From: Sphingomonas phyllosphaerae
Lineage (GTDB): Bacteria > Pseudomonadota > Alphaproteobacteria > Sphingomonadales > Sphingomonadaceae
Length of the DNA stretch: 64,000 bases
Assembly: GCA_036946405.1 (NCBI GenBank)
Contig: JAQIJC010000001.1
Span: forward strand, 1,371,001 to 1,435,000
Direction of reading: 5' to 3'
Position 1 is the first letter of the stretch, and each line of letters starts with the position of its first letter. Shown piece after piece: positions 54,835 through 63,951 of this stretch. Below the pieces are notes generated by a model. It was not told the origin of the DNA and made no database searches. It saw only the letters and a program-made list of their open reading frames with translations. The position numbers were made by a program, and so were the translations under genes.

Positions 54835-54860
54835 CATTGTCGGCCGGAGCCGGCGATTGT

Positions 54861-54935
54861 TCAGGCGAGGACACGACCCTCAGAAGCGATCATCCGCTCA
54901 CCCTTCGCCGATGCCGGCGTGTGACAATGAGACAT
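54861..54935 (-). CDS. 24-aa mini-ORF
   Basis: A very short ORF reading MSHCHTPASAKGERMIASEG-RVLA. It has an unusually strong ribosome site, GGAAGGAGG, 5-7 nt upstream, and a hairpin terminator 27 nt past its stop, so it looks like a complete short gene. No membrane helix. A leader peptide or small basic protein is possible; chance cannot be excluded. Confidence 0.4.
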   Translation of the reverse strand: MSHCHTPASAKGERMIASEGRVLA

Positions 54936-55052
54936 TCGACCACCTCCTTCCCGTTGTTGACGTTGACGGTAAGATGGTTCCGGGCATCGTCTTTTCAAGG
55001 CCTTGAAGCCTCTTCGCCATGCGCGGGGAGCACGGCCGCCATGCCGACGCCC

Positions 55053-55709
55053 TCAGCTTTGCAACAGTTCCTGCAGGAGCATCGTGACCTCGCCGGGACG
55101 TTCGATCGGGGCCAGATGGCCGCAACTGCGGATCTCGTGAAAGCGGGCGCCGGGAATACGATCGCAGAGCGCACGGGCGTCGGAGGGGAGGCAGATGCGA
55201 TCGCGATCGCCCACCGCCACCAGCGTCGGCACGCGCACCGCGGCGATCGCGGGATCGATGTCGGGCCGGGCGAGGATGGCACGCTGCTGCCGTTCGAACA
55301 CCGCCGCGCCGACGCGCTCGGCCATGGCCTGAACGGGGCCGCTGACGATCGGGGTCAGCGTCGGGTCGGCGTGCGGGGCGGTCGCCAGCAATCCCTGATC
55401 CGCGACCGCACGCGGACGCATCTGCATCGAGGCGCGGGTGCCGAACAGCGCCACCTGTTGCACCCGGTCAGGCGCCTGACGGATGATTTCGAGCGCCACA
55501 TAGCCGCCGAGGCTGACCCCCGCGACCGCGAAACGCGGCGGCGCATGCGCCAGCACCCGCGCCGCCATCGCCTCAAGCGTATCGTCGACGCTCAGGTCGC
55601 CCAGCATCGGGTGCGTAATGTCGCTGAGGTCGACGATCTGTCGCGCCCAGAGCTGGCCGTCACACCCCATGGCCGGAAGCAGGATCAGGGGCGGTGCGTT
55701 GCGGGTCAT
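55053..55709 (-). CDS. Alpha/beta hydrolase
   Basis: A 218-aa soluble alpha/beta hydrolase. The nucleophile elbow is GVSLGG (Ser at about residue 66), an acid lies in AVGDRDRI, and the catalytic His is in SCGHLAPIE. It belongs to the broad esterase/proline-iminopeptidase-like class; the substrate is unknown. The gap to the CitMHS gene upstream is 39 bp, so it may be the last gene of the tricarboxylate operon. Confidence 0.85.
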   Translation of the reverse strand: MTRNAPPLILLPAMGCDGQLWARQIVDLSDITHPMLGDLSVDDTLEAMAARVLAHAPPRFAVAGVSLGGYVALEIIRQAPDRVQQVALFGTRASMQMRPRAVADQGLLATAPHADPTLTPIVSGPVQAMAERVGAAVFERQQRAILARPDIDPAIAAVRVPTLVAVGDRDRICLPSDARALCDRIPGARFHEIRSCGHLAPIERPGEVTMLLQELLQS

Positions 55710-55748
55710 GGCGATGTCTCCCGTGAGAGGGGGTGAGCGGCGGCCGTC

Positions 55749-57050
55749 TCAGGCGATCAGCGGAAAGGCGAGCACGGCCATGCCGACCAGCGTCATCACG
55801 GCGCACACGACCGCGGCGGGCACCAGCGTGAAGCGCTGGTGATCGGCGAGGTCGATGCCTGCGAGGCTGACCAGCAGATAGGTCGACGGCACCAGCGGGC
55901 TGAGCAGGTGCACCGGTTGCCCCATCAGCGAGGCGCGCGCGATCGCCATCGGCGAGACGCCATAGTGCGCACCCGCCTCGGCGAGGATCGGCAGCATCCC
56001 GAAGTAGAAGGCGTCATTGGAGATGAAGAAGGTGAACGGCAGGCTGAGCAGCGCGGTGATCGGCGCCATGTACGGCCCGAGCACCGGCGGGATGAAGCCG
56101 ACGACTTCCTTGCTCATCGCCTCGACCATGCCGGTGCCCGACAGGATGCCGGTGAAGATACCCGCCGCGAAGATCAGCGAGACGACCGACAGGACATTGC
56201 CGGCATGGGCGGCGATCCGCTCCTTCTGTTCCGCCACCTGCGGATAGTTGACGATCATCGCGACCGCGAAGGCCAGCATCATCAGCACCGACAGCGGCAG
56301 GATGCCCGACACCAGCCCCGCGATCAGCGCGAGCGTCAGCGCGCCGTTGAACCAGCGCAGGTGCGGACGGCGTGCCTCGGGGAACTGCGACACGGCCATG
56401 CCGGTGAAGGCGGTCGGCTCATTGGCCTTCACATGACCGATGCGGCGGCGCTCCTTCCGCCCGAACCAGATCGCCAGGCCGATGAGGAAGGCCAGCCCGG
56501 CGATCATGCCGGGGATCAGCGGCAGGAACAGCGTGGCGGGATCGAGCTTCAGCGCACTGGCGGCGCGCGCGGTCGGTCCGCCCCAGGGGGTCAGGTTCAT
56601 GATCCCGCTGGTGCTCATCAGCAGGCAGCACAGATAGAGCCGGTTCATGTCATACCGCTTGTAGAGCGGCAGCAGCGCGGCGATGGTGATGATGTAGGTC
56701 GTCGACCCGTCACCATCGAGGCTGACGATCGCGCACAGCACCACCGTGCCGATCAGGATCGCCAGCGGATCGCCATGGACGATGCGCAGCAACCGGTTGA
56801 CCAGTGGATCGAACAGCCCCGTATCGGTCATGATCGAGAAGAACAGGATCGCGAACAACAGCATCACGCCGGTCGGCGCGAGATTCTTGATGCCGTCGAT
56901 CATCATGTCGCCGAGCCCGGAGGCGAAGCCGGCGAGCAGCGCGAACGCGGTCGGTACGACGATCAGCGCGACCAACGGAGTCATCCGCTTGGTCATGATG
57001 AGCGTCATGAAGGTGGCGACCATCAGGAAGCCGAGCAGGGCAAGATCCAT
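55749..57050 (-). CDS. CitMHS-family citrate transporter
   Basis: A 433-aa inner-membrane transporter with about 12 helices. The family imports citrate complexed with Mg2+ or Ca2+ by proton symport; the segments LDGDGSTTYIITIAALLPLY and TPWGGPTARAASALKLDP are typical. It lies between the porin and the hydrolase gene in a leftward unit headed by the solute-binding protein. The metal preference cannot be read from the sequence. Confidence 0.9.
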   Translation of the reverse strand: MDLALLGFLMVATFMTLIMTKRMTPLVALIVVPTAFALLAGFASGLGDMMIDGIKNLAPTGVMLLFAILFFSIMTDTGLFDPLVNRLLRIVHGDPLAILIGTVVLCAIVSLDGDGSTTYIITIAALLPLYKRYDMNRLYLCCLLMSTSGIMNLTPWGGPTARAASALKLDPATLFLPLIPGMIAGLAFLIGLAIWFGRKERRRIGHVKANEPTAFTGMAVSQFPEARRPHLRWFNGALTLALIAGLVSGILPLSVLMMLAFAVAMIVNYPQVAEQKERIAAHAGNVLSVVSLIFAAGIFTGILSGTGMVEAMSKEVVGFIPPVLGPYMAPITALLSLPFTFFISNDAFYFGMLPILAEAGAHYGVSPMAIARASLMGQPVHLLSPLVPSTYLLVSLAGIDLADHQRFTLVPAAVVCAVMTLVGMAVLAFPLIA

Positions 57051-57083
57051 CGAGGGATGCTCCGTGAGGGAGAAAGGGGGTGT

Positions 57084-58586
57084 TCAAAAGGTGACGGCGA
57101 TGCGGGTGCCGATCGTCTCACCACTGTCGTCGCCGACGAAGGCGCCGGCGCGATTGTCGGTGTCCCAATGGACCCAGTTGAACTGGAGACGGGTGAAGCT
57201 GTTGAGATACCAGTTGGCGCCGACCGTCGCGGCCCAGCCACGCCCGCCGGTAAGCAGGCTGGTGTAATCGAGGTTTTCGTAGCGCGCGGTCAGCTCGATC
57301 GCGCCCGGTCCGCCTTCGAAGATCGGCTTCAGGACGCGCGGCTGGCCGAAGCTGCCGAGGCGCGGATTGTACGGCGGCAGATCGCCGGTGAGGAACCAGC
57401 CACCCGACACGCTCCACGCCTTGCTGACGAAGTCCGGCCGTCCGGCATCGAGCCGCGCGCGGCGTTCGCCGGCTTCACCCATCAGCCAGACCGGGCCGAT
57501 ATAGCCGCCCAGTTCGGCACCGTAACCGGTGGTGCTGCGTCCGCCGAGCAGCGCGCCGGTCGAGACGCGCAGCGCGCCGTTGAAGCGGCCGCCGATCACC
57601 GTGTTGCGGGTCAGCGTCGTCGCCGCCGAAGACAGCGCTTCGTCGAAGCCCCAGAGCCCGACGTGCAGCACCGAGCGCTCCGACTTGATGGGGTTCCAGT
57701 GCGCCCGCGCGAGCATCGTGCGGCTGTCGTTGGTCGCCTGATTGCCGTCGATCCGGTCCCCGGTCAGCGTCAGCGAGGCATGGCCCGACTTCCAGAACAC
57801 GCGCGGCATGATACCGACACCGTAGAAGCCACGCTGCGGGATGATCGCGGTGGAGACGACGGTACGTTCCATGAACGGCGTCGAATCCGACCCGGTCGAC
57901 CCTTCGAAGCCGCGATCGTTGAACAGATGCCCGGCGCGCACGTCGTAATCGAGGCCGGGCCGGATGCGGTTGCGCCAGCCGATGAACGCGGTGACGATGT
58001 CGACCTCGTTCTCCGAGAAGTCGGATTCGAACTGGTAGAAGAAGTGCGTCCCCACGCCACCTTCGAGGCCGAGGCGCAAGGCGCGCATGCCGGTGGTGGT
58101 GATGTTGCGGCCGTTATACTTCGATCCGAACGTGGAGCTGACGTCGGTCAGGATGCGCCCGCGCGGCTTGAAGGTGTAGATGCCGTCGGCCGAATGGAAG
58201 ACCGGCAGACCCGCGCCCCATTCGGTCGTCACGCCGGCCGCGTTGGCCTGTTGCGCCTGCACCACGTCGCGGTCGGCCGGCCCGGGCGGGACGAGCTGCG
58301 GCGCGAAGGGGCGGGTGACGACGTCGCGCGCGGTCGACCCGGATTGCGCCAGCTGCGGAGCAGGAGCGGGAGCGGCTGTCGGGACGGGCGCGGTGCTGAC
58401 GGTCGCCGTCGGGCTCGCGGTGGCCGTGGCGCCCTCCAGCCGGTCGAGCCGTGCCCGTAACGCCGCGATCTCGGCGGCCTGCTGGCGGACGAGCGCGGCA
58501 AGTTCCTCGCTGGTCGGCGTCTGGGCGAGCGCGGGCGTGGCGGCGAGCAGCGCGACGAGCGCGGTGGCGGTTCGGATCGGGATCAT
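57084..58586 (-). CDS. Phosphate-selective-porin-like (OprO/P) outer-membrane porin
   Basis: A 500-aa exported protein: signal peptide (cut near ALAQ), a short coiled coil (ELAALVRQQAAEIAALRARLD) typical of OprO/P-type porins, a Pro/Ala linker and a beta-barrel of about 370 residues ending in RIAVTF. The assignment to tricarboxylate uptake comes from the neighbours (CitMHS, TctDE-like regulators), not from the sequence itself. ATG 58586 overlaps the stop of the solute-binding protein gene. Confidence 0.87.
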   Translation of the reverse strand: MIPIRTATALVALLAATPALAQTPTSEELAALVRQQAAEIAALRARLDRLEGATATASPTATVSTAPVPTAAPAPAPQLAQSGSTARDVVTRPFAPQLVPPGPADRDVVQAQQANAAGVTTEWGAGLPVFHSADGIYTFKPRGRILTDVSSTFGSKYNGRNITTTGMRALRLGLEGGVGTHFFYQFESDFSENEVDIVTAFIGWRNRIRPGLDYDVRAGHLFNDRGFEGSTGSDSTPFMERTVVSTAIIPQRGFYGVGIMPRVFWKSGHASLTLTGDRIDGNQATNDSRTMLARAHWNPIKSERSVLHVGLWGFDEALSSAATTLTRNTVIGGRFNGALRVSTGALLGGRSTTGYGAELGGYIGPVWLMGEAGERRARLDAGRPDFVSKAWSVSGGWFLTGDLPPYNPRLGSFGQPRVLKPIFEGGPGAIELTARYENLDYTSLLTGGRGWAATVGANWYLNSFTRLQFNWVHWDTDNRAGAFVGDDSGETIGTRIAVTF

Positions 58587-59662
58587 CGGTCGGGAGCCTC
58601 CTGAGCAAGAGTGGCGCGCCATTCGGCCAGGAAGCGGCGGCGCTTGATCGTGTCGAGATTGACGAGAAGCTGCGGCCCGACGCGGATCGGGCGCTGTTGT
58701 TCGGGGGACAGCCGCGGCGCGCGGACGTCGCTGCGCACCGGCAACAGCCATTGCCGTGCGAGCAACGTCTGTCCGGTGCGCGACAGCAGGAAATCGAGGA
58801 ACAGCCGCGCCGCCGCCGGGTGGCGCGCATCGCGGGCGATGAAGGCGACGCGCGAGGCGACGATCGTATAGTCGCGCGGGAACACCACCCGGATGTTCGG
58901 ATCGCGCCGCGCCCGGGTCAGCGCATAGGGGCCGACGACATTGTAGGCGATCGCGATGCGCCCCGTCGAAACCGCGTCGAGCATCGGCTCGGTCGTGCGC
59001 GACAGCAGCGGCCGGGTCGCGGCGATCGCCTGCACCAGCGAGCGGGTATCGCGGGTGATCGCATGATCCTCGGTCAGATAGAGGTAGCCGACGTTGGACC
59101 GCGCAGGGTCATAGGTCGCGACCTTGCCCGTCAACTGCGCGCGACGGGTGCGCAGCAGGCGTTCGAACGCCTCATGCGTGCGCGGCACCTGCGCGTCTGG
59201 GATGAGGCGACGGTTGACGACGAAGCCGACCGGCTCGGCGGTGACGCCATAGCCCATGTTCTTCCACACCGCCGCCGCCGGCAGCGCGGGCTTTTCGGGG
59301 CTGAGATAGCTTTGTGCGTAGCCGTCGTTGATGAGCTTGGCCTGCAGGTCCATGGCCGAGGACCAGATCAGGTCGGCGCCAGCGGCGTGGGCGCGGGTCT
59401 CGGCGACGACGCGGTCGTAGATCGTGCGCGACTCCAGATCCTCGTACCGCACCGCGACGCCGGGATAGGCACGGTGAAAGGCGGCGATCAGCGGGCGCAT
59501 CGCGGCGGTGTCGGCGTTACCGTACACACGCACCCCGCGCTCGGCGCGGGCGTCCGCGACCAGCGTGTCGTAGGAGCGGGGATAGGCTGCCGGACGCTGT
59601 GCATCGGCGCGCGCGGTCGCAGCGGCGCTCAACATCAGCATCGACAGAATTAACGTCCGCAT
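58583..59662 (-). CDS. Periplasmic solute-binding protein (family 1 type)
   Basis: A 359-aa exported binding protein: signal peptide (MRTLILSMLMLSAAATARA), then two lobes resembling Fe3+/phosphonate-type ABC binding proteins (VRVYGNADTAAMRPLIAAF; YEDLESRTIYDRV; VGYLYLTEDHAI). No ABC permease or ATPase gene is present, so it may feed the porin/CitMHS route or act as a ligand presenter for the divergent sensor kinase. Its stop overlaps the porin start. First gene of the leftward operon, divergent from tctD. Confidence 0.87.
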   Translation of the reverse strand: MRTLILSMLMLSAAATARADAQRPAAYPRSYDTLVADARAERGVRVYGNADTAAMRPLIAAFHRAYPGVAVRYEDLESRTIYDRVVAETRAHAAGADLIWSSAMDLQAKLINDGYAQSYLSPEKPALPAAAVWKNMGYGVTAEPVGFVVNRRLIPDAQVPRTHEAFERLLRTRRAQLTGKVATYDPARSNVGYLYLTEDHAITRDTRSLVQAIAATRPLLSRTTEPMLDAVSTGRIAIAYNVVGPYALTRARRDPNIRVVFPRDYTIVASRVAFIARDARHPAAARLFLDFLLSRTGQTLLARQWLLPVRSDVRAPRLSPEQQRPIRVGPQLLVNLDTIKRRRFLAEWRATLAQEAPDR

Positions 59663-59762
59663 CGTTCAGGTCCTCTCGCTTCCCGCCTCTGAGTTCGGGT
59701 AAGCTCAATCACATGGATTATGCCCGCAAGCTGTCATCCGCCTTTCACGGATGCGCCGTGCC

Positions 59763-60428
59763 ATGCGAATTCTGATCGTCGAGGACGATGCGGCGCTGGC
59801 GCGCGGGATCGTCGCGCTGTTGCGCGCCGCCGGGCACGCCGTCGATCATGTCGCCACCGGCGAGGATGCGCTGCTGGTCGCCGCGGCAGAGGCCTATGCG
59901 CTGGTGGTGCTCGATGTCGGCTTGCCCGATGTCGACGGCTTTTCGGTCCTCCAGACGCTCCGGCGGCGCGGCAATCGCGTTCCGGTGATGATGCTGACCG
60001 CGCGCGATGCGCTGGACGACCGGGTACGCGGCCTCGACCTTGGCGCGGACGATTATCTGCGCAAGCCGTTCGCCCCGGAAGAGCTCGAGGCGCGTATCCG
60101 CGCGCTAGGGCGACGGCGCGGTGGCGATCCCACGCCCGAGCTGGTCGTCGGCGCGCTGGTGCTCGATCGTTCGGGCGGCGTGGCGCGGGTCGGGGAGCGG
60201 ACGCTCGATCTGCGACGTCGCGAGTGGGCGGTGCTCGATGCGCTGGCGACGCGCGCCGGTCAGATCGTTCCACGCGAGACGCTGCAATCCGAGGTGTTCG
60301 GCTATGACGAGCCGGTCGGTCCCAATGCGATCGAGGTGAACATCACGCGGCTGCGCGGAAAGCTGGCCCCCGACGGCCCGGCGATCCGCACGGTGCGCGG
60401 GGTCGGCTATATGCTCGATGCCCGTTGA
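59763..60428 (+). CDS. tctD: OmpR-family response regulator, TctD-like
   Basis: A 221-aa response regulator: receiver domain with EDD, phosphoacceptor Asp51 in VVLDVGLPD and the KPF lysine, then an OmpR/PhoB winged helix (RRREWAVLDALATRAGQIV ... EVNITRLRGKL). TctD-like regulators activate tricarboxylate uptake genes. The divergent 100-bp region next to the solute-binding protein gene should hold its binding site. ATG 59763 gives MRILIVEDD; ATG 59751 is an alternative. It overlaps the kinase gene by 11 bp. Confidence 0.9.
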   Translation: MRILIVEDDAALARGIVALLRAAGHAVDHVATGEDALLVAAAEAYALVVLDVGLPDVDGFSVLQTLRRRGNRVPVMMLTARDALDDRVRGLDLGADDYLRKPFAPEELEARIRALGRRRGGDPTPELVVGALVLDRSGGVARVGERTLDLRRREWAVLDALATRAGQIVPRETLQSEVFGYDEPVGPNAIEVNITRLRGKLAPDGPAIRTVRGVGYMLDAR

Positions 60429-61848
60429 GGGCGCGCGCGGCGGTGCGCTGGCGCTTCGCACCCGCCTTTTCGTCGCGATGCTGGCGCCGCTGCTCGCGAT
60501 CGCGGTGCTGCTGGGGCTGGCGGGTGCCACCTTGATCGCCGACGTGGTCCGGCGGACCAACGATCGCGTGCTCGGCGGTGCGCTGGGGGCGGTCGCCGAG
60601 ACGGTGCAGGTCGAACGCGGCGAGGTGACGCTCGATCTGCCCGCGGCGGCGTTCGGGATGCTGGAGAACAGTGAGCGCGACAACGTCTATTACCGCATCG
60701 CCGTTGGCGGGCGGCTGCTGACGGGTTATGTCGACCTGCCCGCGCCGATCATCGGCGAGCTGGCGCTCGACCAGCCGCGCTTCCGCTTCGCGCGCTACCG
60801 CGATCAAGCGATCCGGGTCGCCGAGGTCCGGCGATCGCTGCCGCGCATCGACGCGCCCGTGATCGTGCAGGTGGCCGAAACGCTCGATGGTCGGCACGCC
60901 CTGCAACGCCGGCTGGTGACCGCGCTGGTGCTGGGCGAAATCCTGCTGGTTGGCGTCGCGATGCTGTTGATCCGCCCGGCGTTGGCCTGGAGCCTGCGCC
61001 CGCTCGCGGGGCTGCGTGGCGCGGTGGCGCGCCGCGACACGCGTGCAACGCCGGACCTGTCGCCACTCGATACCGGGCCACTGCCGGTCGAGCTTCGCCC
61101 GCTCGCCGACGCCTTCGACCATCTTCTCGCGCGGCTGGACAGCGCAACGGCGGGGATGCGGCGCTTCACCGCCGATGCCTCGCACCAGATGCGGACGCCA
61201 CTGGCGGTGTTGAAGGTTCAGGTCGCGCTGGCGCGGCGCGGCAGCCCGGACGCGCTGGCCGAGATCGCCGACGCCGCCGATCGGCTCGAGCATCTTGTCA
61301 AGCAGTTGCTGGCGCTGGCGCGTGCCGAGGAAGCGGGCTCCGCGCCGCCGCGCGAGCAGGTCGACCTGCGCGAGGTGGCGATCGCCGTCATCAATCGCCG
61401 GATCGCGCAGGCGATCGAGGCGGGCGTCGAGATCCACCTCGACGGGGCCGAAGACATCGTGATCGCCAGCCACCGCACCTTGCTGTTCGAGATCCTGTCC
61501 AACCTGATCGACAATGCGATCCGCTATAATCGTGCGGGCGGACATGTCATGCTGACTGTTTCCGATGAGGAGGAAACGGGAGCGACGATCGTGGTGGCCG
61601 ATGACGGCCCCGGTCTGCCCGAGGACGATCTCGCCCGGCTCGGTGAGCGTTTCACCCGCCTTTCAACCGCGCGCGACAGCGAGGGAAGCGGTCTGGGGCT
61701 CGCCATCGTCCGCTCGGCCGCGTCGCGGCTCGATGCGACGGTGGCGATCGTCAACACACGCCCCGGTTTGCGCATCACCTTGCGGTTCGGGGCGGCGCAA
61801 GGTCAACGAGACACCGTGGCGTCTGCCCCCGTCTACCGCGGAGGTTGA
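60418..61848 (+). CDS. tctE: Sensor histidine kinase, TctE-like
   Basis: A 476-aa kinase: helix about 18-41, a periplasmic 2CSK_N-type sensor (about 45-165), helix about 167-186, HAMP, HisKA with ADASHQMRTPL (His256), an intact HATPase with N-box LSNLIDNAIRYN and DDGPGLP, and GSGLGLAIV. The 2CSK_N sensor is found in TctE-type tricarboxylate sensors. It overlaps tctD by 11 bp, and its 3' end overlaps the convergent esterase gene by 16 bp. Confidence 0.9.
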   Translation: MPVEGARGGALALRTRLFVAMLAPLLAIAVLLGLAGATLIADVVRRTNDRVLGGALGAVAETVQVERGEVTLDLPAAAFGMLENSERDNVYYRIAVGGRLLTGYVDLPAPIIGELALDQPRFRFARYRDQAIRVAEVRRSLPRIDAPVIVQVAETLDGRHALQRRLVTALVLGEILLVGVAMLLIRPALAWSLRPLAGLRGAVARRDTRATPDLSPLDTGPLPVELRPLADAFDHLLARLDSATAGMRRFTADASHQMRTPLAVLKVQVALARRGSPDALAEIADAADRLEHLVKQLLALARAEEAGSAPPREQVDLREVAIAVINRRIAQAIEAGVEIHLDGAEDIVIASHRTLLFEILSNLIDNAIRYNRAGGHVMLTVSDEEETGATIVVADDGPGLPEDDLARLGERFTRLSTARDSEGSGLGLAIVRSAASRLDATVAIVNTRPGLRITLRFGAAQGQRDTVASAPVYRGG

Positions 61849-62771
61849 TCGCGCCAGATCCAGCGTAGCGCATCCGGTAACAGCAATCCCGCGTCCGCAT
61901 CGGAATGCGTGCCGTCGGTCCATACGTGCTTGATGTCGTACCGACCCCCGGCGCTTCCTTCCGCCGCAGCATGGGCGTTCGCCCATTCGAGCGCCGCCAG
62001 CATCTGCTGGTTCGCGAGGAACCAGTTGCCGTGCTCATTGTCGAGGTCGTTGCGGCCGTCCTGGAGATAGATGCGCAGCGGCCTGATCGGCGATTTGCGG
62101 ATCAGACCCGGATAAGTGTCTCCACCATAAGCGATCGGATTGCCGTTCGGGGCGAGCCTTAATCCGATGGACGTGTAGCTACCGATGAAGCTCAGGACGT
62201 TTGCGAACGCCTCGGGATGCCGCCACGCGACCGTCCAAGCGGCGATCGCGCCGCTGGAGGTGCCGCCGATCGCGCGCCGTTGCGGGTCGCTCGTAAAATG
62301 CCAGCGCTTCGCGACGGCCGGCAGCAGTTCGTCCAGGGTCAATCGCGCATAGTCGTCGGAAAGCGCGTCATATTCTTCGACACGGTGGTCGGGATTGCTC
62401 ATTCCGAGCTCACGTGGGTAGGAAGCTGCGCGATGACCGGGCGTTACGAAGATGCCCAGCGTGGAGGGAATGGCGCGTTCGCGGATTAGAGCGTCCAGCC
62501 GTGCCGGAAGGCGAAGCGTGCCGTCCGGATTGACCGCGCGCTGCCCGTCCTGAAAGACCAGCAGGTTCGGTGGTCGGGCAGGATCGTAGTCCGCGGGGAC
62601 GTACACCCAATAGCGTCGCACCGTGCCGGGATAGACTCGCGAGTGCAATTTGAACGGGCCGTGAAGCCGCGTGGACGCGCGCGACGCGATTGGTTGCGCA
62701 CGGGGTGGCGCAGCGGCGGCGACTGGCGAAGCGGCGATGGCCATGGCGGCCGCGATCAGGGCTGCCCGCAT
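61833..62771 (-). CDS. Exported esterase of the Fes/esterase-D-like alpha/beta family
   Basis: A 312-aa exported hydrolase: signal peptide (to about residue 20) and an alpha/beta core of the esterase-D type with GGTSSGAIAAW (nucleophile Ser at about residue 170) and a late His in DGTHSDADAG. Relatives hydrolyse enterochelin, feruloyl or acetyl esters. No siderophore genes are nearby, so a feruloyl/acetyl-xylan esterase is as likely. It is divergent from the cupin-like gene with a 130-bp shared region. Confidence 0.82.
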   Translation of the reverse strand: MRAALIAAAMAIAASPVAAAAPPRAQPIASRASTRLHGPFKLHSRVYPGTVRRYWVYVPADYDPARPPNLLVFQDGQRAVNPDGTLRLPARLDALIRERAIPSTLGIFVTPGHRAASYPRELGMSNPDHRVEEYDALSDDYARLTLDELLPAVAKRWHFTSDPQRRAIGGTSSGAIAAWTVAWRHPEAFANVLSFIGSYTSIGLRLAPNGNPIAYGGDTYPGLIRKSPIRPLRIYLQDGRNDLDNEHGNWFLANQQMLAALEWANAHAAAEGSAGGRYDIKHVWTDGTHSDADAGLLLPDALRWIWRDQPPR

Positions 62772-62834
62772 ATGTCTCTCTCCACGATCCGGCCGCGACT
62801 ATCCGAGAAAAATGGTCGTAGAAAAACCAGCAAA

Positions 62835-62848
62835 TGCAAGCGCTTCTA
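62835..62848. promoter_or_regulatory. Possible LacI-family operator
   Basis: The 8-bp palindrome AAGCGCTT (62838-62845) within TGCAAGCGCTTCTA is the core used by many LacI/GalR regulators. It lies between the divergent esterase and cupin-like genes. One half is degenerate and no such regulator is in the window. Confidence 0.35.
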
Positions 62849-62901
62849 TTGCCGTGAGCAGCCGCTGGTGCAAACGTGCGGCTTTGGAGGGCGAGGCGCA
62901 G

Positions 62902-63420
62902 ATGCGGATGACGGGCGGCAGGATCGTGATGGCGCTGCTCCTGGCGCTTGGGACGGAGCTTGTAACTCCCGCAATGGCCACGGCGCAGGCGGACGCCGAA
63001 CATCCTGCTGGTTCATCCACGGATGTTGCGAGCGACGCTGCCATTCGTGCGCAGATCGCCGCGATGCTCGCGGAGATGAAACCGGATCAAGGCTTTGCAT
63101 GGCGTCCGCTGGTCCGCGATGGTTCGCGCGTCGCGGCGATCGAGGTGTGGAAAAAGCCGGGGCGACCGGCGGTCCATCCTGCAGAAGCCGAATACGCCAT
63201 CGTTCTGGAAGGCGCGGGGACGCTCCTGTCGGGCGGTACGCTGATCGCGCCGGTCACCCGCAGGGAAGGGCTGGTCGATGGCGACCGGATCGAGGGCGGT
63301 ACGTCCCGGGCGCTTCGGGCGGGTGACGTGCTTCTGATACCGGCGGCCGTACCGCATTGGTTCGGAGTCAGCGGCGATCGCCTCGTCCTGCTCGGTATGA
63401 AGCTGCCAGGCTCCCGATAG
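62902..63420 (+). CDS. Exported cupin-like protein
   Basis: A 172-aa protein with a signal peptide (to about residue 28) and a single cupin barrel (HPAEAEYAIVLEGAGTLLSGG; ALRAGDVLLIPAAVPHWFGV), where His and Glu residues would bind metal. No enzyme is identified. ATG 62902 lies behind GGAGGG/GAGG sites; an in-frame start at 62671 would run through the promoter and the divergent gene. The divergent layout with the esterase suggests co-regulation. Confidence 0.78.
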   Translation: MRMTGGRIVMALLLALGTELVTPAMATAQADAEHPAGSSTDVASDAAIRAQIAAMLAEMKPDQGFAWRPLVRDGSRVAAIEVWKKPGRPAVHPAEAEYAIVLEGAGTLLSGGTLIAPVTRREGLVDGDRIEGGTSRALRAGDVLLIPAAVPHWFGVSGDRLVLLGMKLPGSR

Positions 63421-63582
63421 GGCGATCATGCATTCCGCTTTCGACGCAAGCGGATAGCGGAAGATAGCGACGTCATTCCGCGCGTCCGCGAGCGGGCTTT
63501 CTTCGCGAGCGCGCCGCTTTCCCGTATGACGCGGCGCATCGCCTCGCTACAGCCGGGCCAATCAACCGATCCGGATCGAGCC

Positions 63583-63918
63583 ATGGCCAGACGTTCGAAA
63601 TACGATCCCTACGATCATCTTCCGCAGGAAGAGGATGTTCCGACCGCGCCGGTGCCGTGCTGGCTTTGTGGCCGACCGACCGGCAAGACGATCGTCTGGC
63701 ATCATCCCGTCCCGAAGAGCCGTGGCGGGCGCGATGTCGTGCCGATGCACGCGATCTGCCAACAGACCCTGACGGCCAATTTCACCAATTCCGAATTGCA
63801 GCGGCATGGCATGGATGTCGCCGGGCTGCTGGACAATCCCAACGTGCGCAAGTTCGTCGAGTGGGTGGCGAAGAAGGACCCGGACTTTACCGCCACGATC
63901 GCGAAGAAGCAGCGCTGA
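63583..63918 (+). CDS. Small HNH-type protein
   Basis: A 111-aa protein with a zinc/HNH motif: CWLCGRP, then WHHPVPKSRGG and HAICQQTL, with the C-x2-C ... H-H ... H-x2-C arrangement of a ββα-metal fold. Such short proteins in sphingomonads may cut or bind DNA, but the function is not established. ATG 63583 opens MARRSKYDP. The next gene is convergent. Confidence 0.82.
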   Translation: MARRSKYDPYDHLPQEEDVPTAPVPCWLCGRPTGKTIVWHHPVPKSRGGRDVVPMHAICQQTLTANFTNSELQRHGMDVAGLLDNPNVRKFVEWVAKKDPDFTATIAKKQR

Positions 63919-63951
63919 TATTTCTGACTTTTTCCCGATCGACGCTCGTGA

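Noticed and set aside
54936..54985. EcfG-type promoter before the 24-codon ORF
   Set aside because: A GGAAC exists on the minus strand, but the nearest CGTC is only 14 nt away and does not match CGTT at 16-17 nt.
55839..58460. An 873-codon open frame on the plus strand
   Set aside because: It is antisense to the CitMHS and porin genes; composition (H, R, D, Q repeats) is a shadow of their codon usage.
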